The notes beneath the pieces were generated by a model. That model was not told where the DNA came from and did not search any database. It saw only the letters and a program-made list of their open reading frames with translations. DNA of 64,000 nt from GCA-2689995 sp964529325 (lineage in GTDB: Bacteria; Fidelibacterota; Marinisomatia; SCGC-AAA003-L08; GCA-2689995), in contig CAZGWH010000003.1 in the NCBI GenBank assembly GCA_964529325.1, positions 1 through 64,000 on the forward strand. The letters are read 5' to 3'. Positions 25,914 to 34,509 of the stretch are shown piece after piece (the stretch's first letter is position 1; each line of letters starts with the position of its first letter). The position numbers and the translations under genes were made by a program.

Positions 25914-27583
25914 ACTTGTAATACTCCAAATTTAGGTTCAGGAAATTTAGTTTGATGACTAACAATTTCCAACGATTTAATTAATGTTTTTCTTGTTTCT
26001 TCTGGAGCTATAATCTCATCCACCCACATTCGTGCTGCTCCATATTTTATATCTCCTTGTTTATCATAGCGATCTTTAATTTCATTATATAATTTTGTTT
26101 TTTTTTCTTCACTTATATCCCCCATTTTTGACAATTTAATTTGTAATAATGTTTTTGCAGCTTGACTTCCACCCATTACTGCAATTCTAGCTGAAGTCCA
26201 AGCAAACATAAAGCGAGGATTATAAGCTCTTCCTGACATCGCATAATTACCTGCACCATAAGATCCTCCAATAACAATTGTTATTTTAGGAACAATAGAA
26301 TTAGAAACTGCATTTACTAATTTTGCTCCATCCTTTGCAATCCCCCCCCATTCTGAGTCCTTTCCAACCATAAACCCATTTACATCATGAATAAATATGA
26401 GTGGTATTCTATCTTGATTACAGTTCATAACAAATCTTGCCGTTTTATCTGCTGAATCAGAATAAATTACACCGCCCATTTGTAATTCTCCAGATTCTGT
26501 TTTTTGAATTTTTCGCTGGTTTGCAATAATTCCTACATTATACCCACCGATTTTAGCATTCCCACAAATAATAGTTTTTCCATAGGATGCTTTAAATTCA
26601 TCGAATTGGCTATTGTCAAGAATTCGAGCAAGAATTTCTTTTATATCATATTGTCCTGGGTTTTCAGGATTAAAGAAACCTTTTAATTCATTTATTTCAA
26701 ATTTAGGCTCTTTAAATTCATTCGCAACAAATGCTCTACTGTCTGAGAAATTTATATAACTTAGTATCGATTTTATTCTATTTAAAGCACTAATATCATC
26801 CTTTTCATGATAATCAGTTGTACCACTTATTGAGCTATGTGTATTTGCTCCTCCTAATGTTTCTTGATCAATTTCTTGACCAATTGCAGCTTTTACTAAT
26901 GCTGGACCCGCTAAAAACATACTAGCACCTTCAACTATAATATATTTGTCACACATAACCGGCAAATATGCCCCGCCAGCAACACAGGGTCCCATCACTG
27001 AAGCTATTTGAGTTATTCCCATTGCAGACATTCTTGCATTATTATAAAATATTCTTCCAAAATGATTTTCATCTGGAAAGACTTGCTCTTGAAAGGGTAA
27101 AAATACACCTGCACTATCAACAAGATAAATTATAGGAATATTATTTTCTAATGCAATTTGTTGTGCTCGTAATGTTTTTTTTAAACTAATTTCAAAATAT
27201 GCTCCTGCTTTTACAGTTGCATCATTTGCAACAATAACAGCTTGCCTCCCATCAATTAATCCAATGCCAATAATAACACCTGCAGACGGAGGTGAACCAA
27301 CTTCATTATACATTTCCCATGCTGCAAAAATACCTAATTCTAAAAATTCGGAGTTATTATCGATTAAATAATCAACTCGCTCTCTTGCTGTCATTCGACC
27401 TTTTGTATGCTGTCTTTCTATTGCTTTTTCACCACCACCTAATTTAATTATTTTCTGATGATTTCTAAACTCTAAATTCAATTTATTAAAATTAGAATAA
27501 TATTCATTGAATTTTTCTTGATTAAGCTCGGATATATTTGTTCCAATATTAGCCAATTTCTTCCCAAACCCCCATTTTTTCAT
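25910..27583 (-). CDS. Acyl-CoA carboxylase, carboxyltransferase (beta) subunit, methylcrotonyl/geranyl-CoA type
   Basis: 557 residues. GGGEKAIERQHTKGRMTARERV, GSPPSAGVIIGIGLI, VDSAGVFLPFQEQVFPDE, MGPCVAGGAYLPVMCD, and GSYGAGNYAMSGRAYNPRFM fit biotin-dependent carboxyltransferase subunits of the methylcrotonyl-CoA/geranyl-CoA/propionyl-CoA group, and VFLPFQEQVFPDE resembles the MCC/GCC branch most. It would transfer CO2 from carboxybiotin to an acyl-CoA. The biotin carboxylase/BCCP subunit is not in the window. The ATG lies 35 nt inside accA. The next in-frame ATG is far downstream, so the overlap is probably real. Confidence 0.9.
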   Translation of the reverse strand: MKKWGFGKKLANIGTNISELNQEKFNEYYSNFNKLNLEFRNHQKIIKLGGGEKAIERQHTKGRMTARERVDYLIDNNSEFLELGIFAAWEMYNEVGSPPSAGVIIGIGLIDGRQAVIVANDATVKAGAYFEISLKKTLRAQQIALENNIPIIYLVDSAGVFLPFQEQVFPDENHFGRIFYNNARMSAMGITQIASVMGPCVAGGAYLPVMCDKYIIVEGASMFLAGPALVKAAIGQEIDQETLGGANTHSSISGTTDYHEKDDISALNRIKSILSYINFSDSRAFVANEFKEPKFEINELKGFFNPENPGQYDIKEILARILDNSQFDEFKASYGKTIICGNAKIGGYNVGIIANQRKIQKTESGELQMGGVIYSDSADKTARFVMNCNQDRIPLIFIHDVNGFMVGKDSEWGGIAKDGAKLVNAVSNSIVPKITIVIGGSYGAGNYAMSGRAYNPRFMFAWTSARIAVMGGSQAAKTLLQIKLSKMGDISEEKKTKLYNEIKDRYDKQGDIKYGAARMWVDEIIAPEETRKTLIKSLEIVSHQTKFPEPKFGVLQV

Positions 27584-28511
27584 ATTTTTCTATTCTATTA
27601 TGAATTAATTCTTCAATTGATAATTGAGATAATTCTTCAATTGTCGATAAAATATAATTTTTAACATTTAAAACAATTTCATCAAAGTCATGGTGAGCTC
27701 CACCCAATGGCTCTTTGATAATATTATCACAAATACCTAATTCTTTTAAATCCTGTGCCGTAACTTTCATCGCGTCCGCCGCTTGTTCTGCCCTTGAGGA
27801 GTCTCTAAATAATATCGAAGCACATCCTTCAGGGGAAATAACAGAATACCATGTATTTTCAAGACAAACAATTTTATCTGTAACTCCAATTCCTAAAGCA
27901 CCCCCAGATGCACCTTCACCAATAACAATGCTAATTGTCGGTACTTTCAACATTGACATTTCAAATAAATTTTTCGCGATAGCTTCAGCTTGCCCTCGTT
28001 CTTCTGCTCCCAATCCTGGATATGCACCTATCGTATCAATAAATGTTATAATAGGAATATTAAATTTTTCAGCTAATTTCATAATTCGTAATGCTTTTCG
28101 ATATCCTTCTGGTCTTGGCATTCCAAAGTTTCTATACAATTTATCTTTTGTAGTTTTTCCTTTTTCCTGAGCAATAATCATAATATTTTGATTATTTATT
28201 TTTGCCATGCCTGCAATAATAGCCTTGTCATCTGAATAATATCTATCACCATATATTTCTATCCATTCATTTGAAATTGCATTAATAAAATCTGATGAAT
28301 GTGGTCTCTTGGGATGCCTTGCTAATTGAACTCTTTCCCATCTAGATAAATTTAAATAAATAGTTTTTTTCAAATTTTCAAATTTTAAATTTAATTGTTC
28401 AATTTGTGACGATATATCCATTCCTGTCTTAATAGATGTACTTTTTAAAGTTTCTATTTTATCTTCTAAATCTTTTAGAGGAGCTTCGAAATCTAATAAA
28501 TATTTTGTCAT
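27549..28511 (-). CDS. accA: Acetyl-CoA carboxylase carboxyltransferase subunit alpha
   Basis: 320 residues, the normal AccA length. The helical N-terminus is followed by WERVQLARHPKRPHSSDF, GRP-type GMPRPEGYRKALRIMKLAEK, FIDTIGAYPGLGAEERGQ, IGEGASGGALGIG and SPEGCASILFRDS. With AccD it forms the carboxyltransferase that makes malonyl-CoA for fatty-acid synthesis. No accD lies beside it; instead it overlaps the MCC/GCC-type beta subunit by 35 nt. Its starting ATG abuts the stop of the glycosyltransferase fusion gene's neighbour with no gap. Confidence 0.95.
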   Translation of the reverse strand: MTKYLLDFEAPLKDLEDKIETLKSTSIKTGMDISSQIEQLNLKFENLKKTIYLNLSRWERVQLARHPKRPHSSDFINAISNEWIEIYGDRYYSDDKAIIAGMAKINNQNIMIIAQEKGKTTKDKLYRNFGMPRPEGYRKALRIMKLAEKFNIPIITFIDTIGAYPGLGAEERGQAEAIAKNLFEMSMLKVPTISIVIGEGASGGALGIGVTDKIVCLENTWYSVISPEGCASILFRDSSRAEQAADAMKVTAQDLKELGICDNIIKEPLGGAHHDFDEIVLNVKNYILSTIEELSQLSIEELIHNRIEKYEKMGVWEEIG

Positions 28512-30572
28512 TTAAATTTTCAACATTGATTTTAATATAATTTCTAAATCAAATAATAATGATTGATTTTGTATGTAATATTCATCAAAGAGATTTAAAT
28601 CTCTTTTTTTATTTGGAGATTTAATTTGCCCTAATCCAGTTAACCCTGGTTTAAACATTAAATTTGGATTAATAAACTCCGTGCTAATTTGCCTGCAACC
28701 AACAAAACTTAAATCACCTTTTAATATTGAATATAAAGTAGGGATATTACGAATAAGAGAAATTGAAGAATTAAAATATTTTAGGTTCAAATGAGTATTT
28801 CTATCGCCCCAAATTGACTTTAAATTTAATGGGTAAAAAAGAAATAACATAAACTGTAAAGGAAGAGTTATAATTATTAGAGTAAATGAAAAGAGAATAT
28901 CAAATACTCTTTTAGATTTTAAATTAAAAGCTTCAAATAGAGGGATATCTAAATCAATTAATTTTATCAATCCTAGCTCTGTTGTTATTCCCTTACCAAT
29001 TAACATATTCTCGTTTAAAGAAACATATTTTATAGAAACATTTAATCCCTTGATAGATTTAAATAAATTAATTAAGAAATTTCCAGAATATATTTTTTCA
29101 GGAATTATTATTTCATTAATATTGTGTTTCTGAATTATTTCTATTAAATCCTCTTCTCTACCAATAATTTTAATATCGTTTTTAGAATTGTTTTTATCTA
29201 AGCCAAAATCAATATATCCAATCAAATTAAAATCAATTGATGGGCTATTAATAAGTAATTCTCCAATTAATTGAGAGTCTTTCCCTATACCGATTACAGC
29301 AATATTTCGTGTGAATAATGGTGAGTTTTGGGAAAAATGAGTTCGTCCATTTTTATATAATAAAATTGCAATCACTCGCCATGCAGGAATAAATATTCCG
29401 CATATAAGCGATGATAGGATTAATACTACTCTTGAATATGCAATAATTGAAATATAATAAACAAAAACGGTAGTTATAAAAAAAGTTATTAAACATACTG
29501 CAAAAGAGCGACCATATGATGTTAATCTTTTTGAATATATTTTAAATTTTAAAGCTGTAATAAACCAAACGATAAAATAGCAAAATATTAGTGGAAAATG
29601 TTTTATTAATAATGAAAAATCAAATTGTATGTTATAATTCAAAAAATACCATGTATATATTGAAAACAAAAATGAATTCATAATAATTATTGTATCTAAT
29701 GTTAACGATATTAATTTTAAACTATTTTTCTGAATGTATGAATTTAATAAATGTATTTTTATACCAACTCTAATAAATAACCATGAAATCGTCCAAAATT
29801 TAAATTTATGGCTATGTTTTTTAAAAAATAAGGTCATTGATTTATGAAATATACTTATAGTATTAAATGGTGCATATTTGTGGCTTTCACCTTTATAATG
29901 AATTATTATTGCCTTAGGGATAAATAAAATTTTATATCCAGCATCTTTCACTCTTGTGCAAAAATCAGTATCTTCAAAATATAAGAAAAATGATTCATCA
30001 AACCCTTCCATTTGCTGATATATTTTTTTATGAAACATCATACATGAACCACTAACTGCATCCACTTCAGTAATTTCATTTTCATTACTAAATGTTTTAT
30101 TATATTTACCAAAAATCTTAGATTTAGGAAATAATTTATCTAGCCCCAGTAGTTTTGAAAATCCAATTAATAAAGTAGGAAAGGACCTTTTTGAAGCAAG
30201 CTGTAATGAGCCATCGGGATTAACAACTTTCGCACCAACAATTCCAGTATTATTGTTATTTACTAAGTACTTATGAAGAATAGCTAATGTTCTATTTTCA
30301 ACTAATGCATCTGGGTTTAATAAGCAAATAAAATCTCCGTTTGCAATTTCAACACCTTGATTTACTGCTTTAGAAAATCCATAATTTTGTTTATTTTTTA
30401 ATAAAGTGATTTCTTTAAATTCATTCTCTATCATTTCAGCAGAATGATCAAAAGAGTCATTATCAACTATAATAATTTCAAAAGGAATACTAATTTTAGA
30501 ATTATAAATAGATTTAAGACATTGTCTTAAATATGATTTCACATTATAACTTATAATAATTATACTAAGCAT
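28512..30572 (-). CDS. GT2 glycosyltransferase fused to a degenerate bacterial sugar transferase
   Basis: 686 residues in three parts. Residues 1-~245 are a WbbL-like GT2 domain (SIIIISYNVKSYLRQCLKSI, VDNDSFDHSAEMIE, FICLLNPDALV, ESFFLYFEDTDFCTRVKDAG). Residues ~280-400 hold several membrane helices. Residues ~420-520 form a nucleotide-binding-like fold (IAVIGIGKDSQLIGELL). The last ~150 residues resemble polyprenyl-phosphate sugar-phosphate transferases: KRVFDILFSFTLIIITLPL, IPTLYSILKGDLSFVGCRQ, KPGLTGLGQI. The usual KFRSM stretch is not recognisable and GPRP reads GCRQ, so this domain may be altered or inactive. It abuts the accA ATG and overlaps the mannosyltransferase stop upstream by one base. 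Confidence 0.82.
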   Translation of the reverse strand: MLSIIIISYNVKSYLRQCLKSIYNSKISIPFEIIIVDNDSFDHSAEMIENEFKEITLLKNKQNYGFSKAVNQGVEIANGDFICLLNPDALVENRTLAILHKYLVNNNNTGIVGAKVVNPDGSLQLASKRSFPTLLIGFSKLLGLDKLFPKSKIFGKYNKTFSNENEITEVDAVSGSCMMFHKKIYQQMEGFDESFFLYFEDTDFCTRVKDAGYKILFIPKAIIIHYKGESHKYAPFNTISIFHKSMTLFFKKHSHKFKFWTISWLFIRVGIKIHLLNSYIQKNSLKLISLTLDTIIIMNSFLFSIYTWYFLNYNIQFDFSLLIKHFPLIFCYFIVWFITALKFKIYSKRLTSYGRSFAVCLITFFITTVFVYYISIIAYSRVVLILSSLICGIFIPAWRVIAILLYKNGRTHFSQNSPLFTRNIAVIGIGKDSQLIGELLINSPSIDFNLIGYIDFGLDKNNSKNDIKIIGREEDLIEIIQKHNINEIIIPEKIYSGNFLINLFKSIKGLNVSIKYVSLNENMLIGKGITTELGLIKLIDLDIPLFEAFNLKSKRVFDILFSFTLIIITLPLQFMLFLFYPLNLKSIWGDRNTHLNLKYFNSSISLIRNIPTLYSILKGDLSFVGCRQISTEFINPNLMFKPGLTGLGQIKSPNKKRDLNLFDEYYIQNQSLLFDLEIILKSMLKI

Positions 30573-31291
30573 TACTTTATTCTAAATAATCCTTGAAAAC
30601 TTAATTTTATCACAACCCAAGCTGCTTCATAAATAATTTTTTTAGTCATTTTAGATTTCCCAACAGTTCTATCAACAAAAATAATTGGAATTTCTTTTAA
30701 TGAATACCCATTTCTTAAAGATTTTGTATTCATTTCAATTTGAAAAGAATATCCCTCCGATTTAATTGATGATAAATTGATTGATTTTAACACTTTAGAA
30801 TTAAAACATTTAAAACCGCCAGTGGCATCAATTATTGGTAATCGAATAACAGTCTTCGCATATAAATTTGCAAAATACGACAATAGCAATCTTCTCATAG
30901 GCCAATTAACAACATTAACTCCATTGACATAGCGACTTCCAATAACAACATCTGACCGCTCAGATTCATCAAGTAAGCGAGGAATATCTGTAGGGTTATG
31001 TGATAAATCGGCATCCATTTGAATAATTTTATCATAATTATTATCTAATGCCCATTTAAATCCTGTACAATAAGCAGTACCTAATCCTAATTTCCCCTCT
31101 CTTTGAATTAAATGGAGATTGGAATTCGTTTCCATATTTTTTCTTACAATATCTCCAGTTCCATCTGGAGAGTTATCATCAATTATTAAAATATCATAAT
31201 CCGAATTTACTGCCCATATTTGACTTAGTAACTCCAAAATATTATCTTTTTCATTGTAAGTTGGTGATACTATTAATGTTTTTTTATTCAT
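30572..31291 (-). CDS. Polyprenol-phosphate mannosyltransferase-like GT2 (Dpm1 type)
   Basis: 239 residues. VSPTYNEKDNILELL, IIDDNSPDGTGDIV, IIQMDADLSHNPTDIPRLL and VIGSRYVNGVNVVNWP are the conserved blocks of dolichol/polyprenol monophosphomannose synthases. It would make a lipid-linked monosaccharide at the cytosolic face of the inner membrane. It lacks the C-terminal membrane domain some members have. It overlaps the rfbD-like gene by 8 nt and the fusion gene by 1 nt. The actual sugar is not determinable. Confidence 0.88.
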   Translation of the reverse strand: MNKKTLIVSPTYNEKDNILELLSQIWAVNSDYDILIIDDNSPDGTGDIVRKNMETNSNLHLIQREGKLGLGTAYCTGFKWALDNNYDKIIQMDADLSHNPTDIPRLLDESERSDVVIGSRYVNGVNVVNWPMRRLLLSYFANLYAKTVIRLPIIDATGGFKCFNSKVLKSINLSSIKSEGYSFQIEMNTKSLRNGYSLKEIPIIFVDRTVGKSKMTKKIIYEAAWVVIKLSFQGLFRIK

Positions 31292-32177
31292 TTATCAGTC
31301 GTTTTAATTGATTTAAACTATAGTCTAAAGTATAAATATGAGCTCCAATTTCATTAGATATCTTGCTCACATCTAAGTTTGTTTTTTTGGGTCTAACCGG
31401 AATTTGATTAAGATTTTCAGATTTAATTGGGTGAATCAACGAAGAATCAAAATCAAATATTTCGGCAATTAATTTTGCAAAATCAAATCGAGATATCAAA
31501 TCGTCACTACCATAATGATATATTCCTCTTGCTTTCATAATTATACATTGTCTAATTGCTTGTGAAAATGCAGTAGTCCAAGTTGGATTTGATATTTGGT
31601 CTATAACTACATTTATTTTGTTCTGTTTCCTTAAATTTTGAAAAACCCATGATACAAAACTTGCACTAGAATTAATATCATTACCAAAAAGTACATTCGG
31701 TCTAAGAATTAAATACTGTTTATTTGATCCTCTTAATATATTTTCTGCTTCTAATTTAGTTTTTCCGTAATATGTTTTTGGATAGGTTGGATTTTTTTCT
31801 GAATACCAACCTGAAACCCCATCAAATACATAATCTGTTGATATTTGAATAAATAGAGTTTCATTTTTCATTACGCTTAATAAATTTTTAACTCCATTTA
31901 CATTTATATCGACAGCTTTTTCTTTTTCAACTTCACAACAATTCACATCTGTAAAAGCGGCCGTATTTATTATTATATTAGGATTTATTTCATCGCAAAT
32001 ATATTTTAATTCCGACTTATTTGTAATATCAAGTTTAATTTCATTATTATTAAATAAACTAGGGTTAGATATATTCTTATAAATTGCTGGAACTACATTA
32101 TAAAAAGGGCTAAGCTCTAAATAGATTGATCTACCCAATTGTCCATTTGCTCCTGTTAAAAGGATTGTTTTAGACAT
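31284..32177 (-). CDS. dTDP-4-dehydrorhamnose reductase-like (RfbD) protein
   Basis: 297 residues, extended SDR fold. NAD(P)-binding LLTGANGQLGRSIYLEL, INTAAFTDVNCCEVEKEKA, STDYVFDG, and catalytic YYGKTKLEAE (YxxxK) match RfbD, which reduces dTDP-4-dehydro-L-rhamnose to dTDP-L-rhamnose. rfbA, B and C are not in the window, so a different dTDP-sugar is possible. One-base overlap with purE upstream and 8 nt with the mannosyltransferase downstream. Confidence 0.85.
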   Translation of the reverse strand: MSKTILLTGANGQLGRSIYLELSPFYNVVPAIYKNISNPSLFNNNEIKLDITNKSELKYICDEINPNIIINTAAFTDVNCCEVEKEKAVDINVNGVKNLLSVMKNETLFIQISTDYVFDGVSGWYSEKNPTYPKTYYGKTKLEAENILRGSNKQYLILRPNVLFGNDINSSASFVSWVFQNLRKQNKINVVIDQISNPTWTTAFSQAIRQCIIMKARGIYHYGSDDLISRFDFAKLIAEIFDFDSSLIHPIKSENLNQIPVRPKKTNLDVSKISNEIGAHIYTLDYSLNQLKRLINE

Positions 32178-32638
32178 TAATCAATCTTACATCCATTTGA
32201 TTTAAATAAATCTAATTTTTCAGCTAAAGCATCATTTTCGAGTGAAAATATTTCAGCACAAAGAATTGCTGCATTTATTGCTCCAGCTTTTCCTACAGCT
32301 ACTGTTGCGACGGGTACGCCTTTGGGCATCTGTACTGTTGCAAGTAATGCATCCATTCCATTAGAAATACCACCAGGCATTGGTATTCCTATTACAGGCA
32401 AGGATGAATGTGCTTTAATTGCCCCGGCTAGATGTGCGGCCATACCAGCAGCACCAATCAAACAACCATATCCATTTTTTCTGGCAGTTTTTGAAAACTC
32501 ACTAACCTCCTTGGGGTTTCTATGGGCAGATAATACATGTAATTCCCATTCGATTTCAAAAAAATTGAAATATGGCTCTGAAGCCATTACTGTATCTTTA
32601 TCGGATGTACTTCCTATTAATACTGCTACTTTTTTCAT
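32177..32638 (-). CDS. purE: N5-carboxyaminoimidazole ribonucleotide mutase
   Basis: 153 residues, class I PurE length. VLIGSTSDKDTVM, HVLSAHRNPKEV, GYGCLIGAAGMAAHLAGAIK, PVIGIPMPGG and QMPKGVPVATVAVG contain the catalytic histidine and substrate-binding loops. It converts N5-CAIR to CAIR in purine synthesis. The ATG is preceded by TAGGAG. No purK lies alongside; purL is divergent at 41120. Confidence 0.96.
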   Translation of the reverse strand: MKKVAVLIGSTSDKDTVMASEPYFNFFEIEWELHVLSAHRNPKEVSEFSKTARKNGYGCLIGAAGMAAHLAGAIKAHSSLPVIGIPMPGGISNGMDALLATVQMPKGVPVATVAVGKAGAINAAILCAEIFSLENDALAEKLDLFKSNGCKID

Positions 32639-32682
32639 ATAATTACTCCTATTTTAATTTATTAATGAATAATTGTAAATAT

Positions 32683-33663
32683 TTAATCATTTAATGTAAA
32701 AGTTTTACTATGTTCAAATATTAACTCAAGTTCTTTAAGCATTAATATTTTTGAATTCCCAGGATTATTAACATACCCAGTAACAAATAATGTTTGTTCT
32801 AATTCTTTATTTTCAAAAATAAAACAAATAAATGGTCCTCCTGTATTTGATTCAGTGTGGCCATAAACTCCTTTTAATATTTTATTTTTTTTACTAATCG
32901 ACTGTTTTCTATAAAACTCACTTATTTCAATATTGGGCATTGTTCGTAATATTAACGATTCAAATATCTCCCAATAAATTTCTGATGCATCTTTATTGAT
33001 TAATGGAAATTCATGAATGGTTATCCACCTATATGGATAAACTCTTCCAATCCATAGAAAGTCCTTACTCACGGTATCTTTTTTTACTTCAATATAATCC
33101 ATTGAGATGGGCATATCAAAACTAAACCAATCTTGAATTTGAACAATAATTGAATCATTTCTCATTTTTTCTGATTCAGGAATCCAAATTAATTTTTCTA
33201 ATTCCGACTCATATTGATTGAATAACCAATTAAAGTTAGAATCTAATATTGTCTCAAAATGAATTGCATCAAATGCTTGAATATTTGAAACTACTTGATT
33301 ATATGCATATAAATTTTTAGTTGAAAATAAACTGTTATCATTATCTAGCACCTCATTCATTTTATTTAAATACCTATCTAAAGTAGTATCTTTTGGATTT
33401 TCAATTGAAAGGAATAGAAGATTTCGATGTTGATGAAATTCATCTAAATCATTAGCTGTTTTCCATCTAATATTAAATAATGGTTCGTATTGAGGACATT
33501 GTGCACCTTTTTGATCAAAATAATTATGAATAATTGGAGCTAATAATTCTTTATCTTCAAAAGATGTAAAAACAATTAAATCATTCAATATTCCAACGGC
33601 GTCTTTTTTAAGATTACATGAGAAAATGAATAAGCATAGTAATAAAATTATTTTTTTTTGCAT
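32683..33663 (-). CDS. DUF4837-like lipoprotein
   Basis: 326 residues with a lipoprotein signal (MQKKIILLLCLFIFSC, Cys16). The layout LIVFTSFEDKELLAPIIHNYF, FDMPISMDYIEVKKDTV, FLWIGRVYPYRWITIHEFPL, then GVYGHTESNTGGPFICFIFEN and LFVTGYVNNPGNSK follows DUF4837, a lipoprotein family widespread in Bacteroidota and relatives with no known function. The start lies 16 nt inside the preceding methyltransferase gene. The family call rests on remembered motif order. Confidence 0.7.
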   Translation of the reverse strand: MQKKIILLLCLFIFSCNLKKDAVGILNDLIVFTSFEDKELLAPIIHNYFDQKGAQCPQYEPLFNIRWKTANDLDEFHQHRNLLFLSIENPKDTTLDRYLNKMNEVLDNDNSLFSTKNLYAYNQVVSNIQAFDAIHFETILDSNFNWLFNQYESELEKLIWIPESEKMRNDSIIVQIQDWFSFDMPISMDYIEVKKDTVSKDFLWIGRVYPYRWITIHEFPLINKDASEIYWEIFESLILRTMPNIEISEFYRKQSISKKNKILKGVYGHTESNTGGPFICFIFENKELEQTLFVTGYVNNPGNSKILMLKELELIFEHSKTFTLND

Positions 33664-34508
33664 ATTACCATAATTGTTGAAGCGTTTTTACTACCATTTA
33701 ATAGCATGTTTAATACTGTTATAATTGAAACATATAACCCTTTAAATATGCTGTAAATTGACTTCTTATTTATACTGAGTAAAATATTATAAAATGAATC
33801 TTGTATCATTGAATATTTTTTTAATATTTCAAATCCATTTTTATTTAATAATTTTTCTAAGGTAAAAAAATTAAAATGATATAGGTGTCTAGGGGCGTCA
33901 TAGGGAGCCCATTTGTCAAGAAAATATTTTTTCTCTAATGCATCATGATTAGGTACAGCAATAACTAATATACCATTTTTTTTTAAAATTGTATTTATTG
34001 AATTAAATAATTTTTCTAAGTCATGAACATGTTCTACTACATGCCACATCGAGATTACATCAAAAAGCTTATTTTTTAATTTATCGATATTAGAATAAAA
34101 TTTCAAAATTCCATTATAATTAGAAAAATTATCTTGAAGAGTAGATGAAAATCCTTTTTTCTGCATATAAATAGCAAACTCCCCTTGTCCTCCACCGATA
34201 TCTAATAATTCACCCTTATTATTAAATTTTATTATTCTACCATGTTTAATTTTTAACGCAATTTTTTGAACTAATTTGTAAATTAGATTATAAATACTAA
34301 TGTTTCTCTTTTTATGAGGATCATAATCTGTATGGTTATAAAAATTAGAAATTTCATCGGAATTAGGTCTCGGATTAAGTAAAATAAAATTACAATTACA
34401 TTTTACTAATTGAAAACTTTCAATTCTGCTTAAATTAAACCTATCTTTCACTTTAATGAAATTTTGAAATTTACTCCCATTGCAAATTGGACAATTAATT
34501 AATTCCAT
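33648..34508 (-). CDS. Class I SAM-dependent methyltransferase with N-terminal zinc-finger-like motif
   Basis: 286 residues. N-terminal C-P-I-C pair followed by a second Cys pair region (LVKCNCNFILLNPRP), as in the zinc-binding N-terminus common to surface-glycan methyltransferases. Then the Methyltransf_23-type core: LLDIGGGQGEFAIYMQKKGF (motif I), DVISMWHVVEHVHD, LVIAVPNHDAL. It methylates an unknown substrate, plausibly a sugar given similar proteins in O-antigen loci. It is separated by one base from the RNase R gene and overlaps the DUF4837-like gene. Confidence 0.82.
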   Translation of the reverse strand: MELINCPICNGSKFQNFIKVKDRFNLSRIESFQLVKCNCNFILLNPRPNSDEISNFYNHTDYDPHKKRNISIYNLIYKLVQKIALKIKHGRIIKFNNKGELLDIGGGQGEFAIYMQKKGFSSTLQDNFSNYNGILKFYSNIDKLKNKLFDVISMWHVVEHVHDLEKLFNSINTILKKNGILVIAVPNHDALEKKYFLDKWAPYDAPRHLYHFNFFTLEKLLNKNGFEILKKYSMIQDSFYNILLSINKKSIYSIFKGLYVSIITVLNMLLNGSKNASTIMVICKKK

Positions 34509-34509
34509 T

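Noticed and set aside
27715..28170. 151-codon frame antisense to accA
   Set aside because: accA motifs are fully conserved on the minus strand; long antisense frames are common in such genes.
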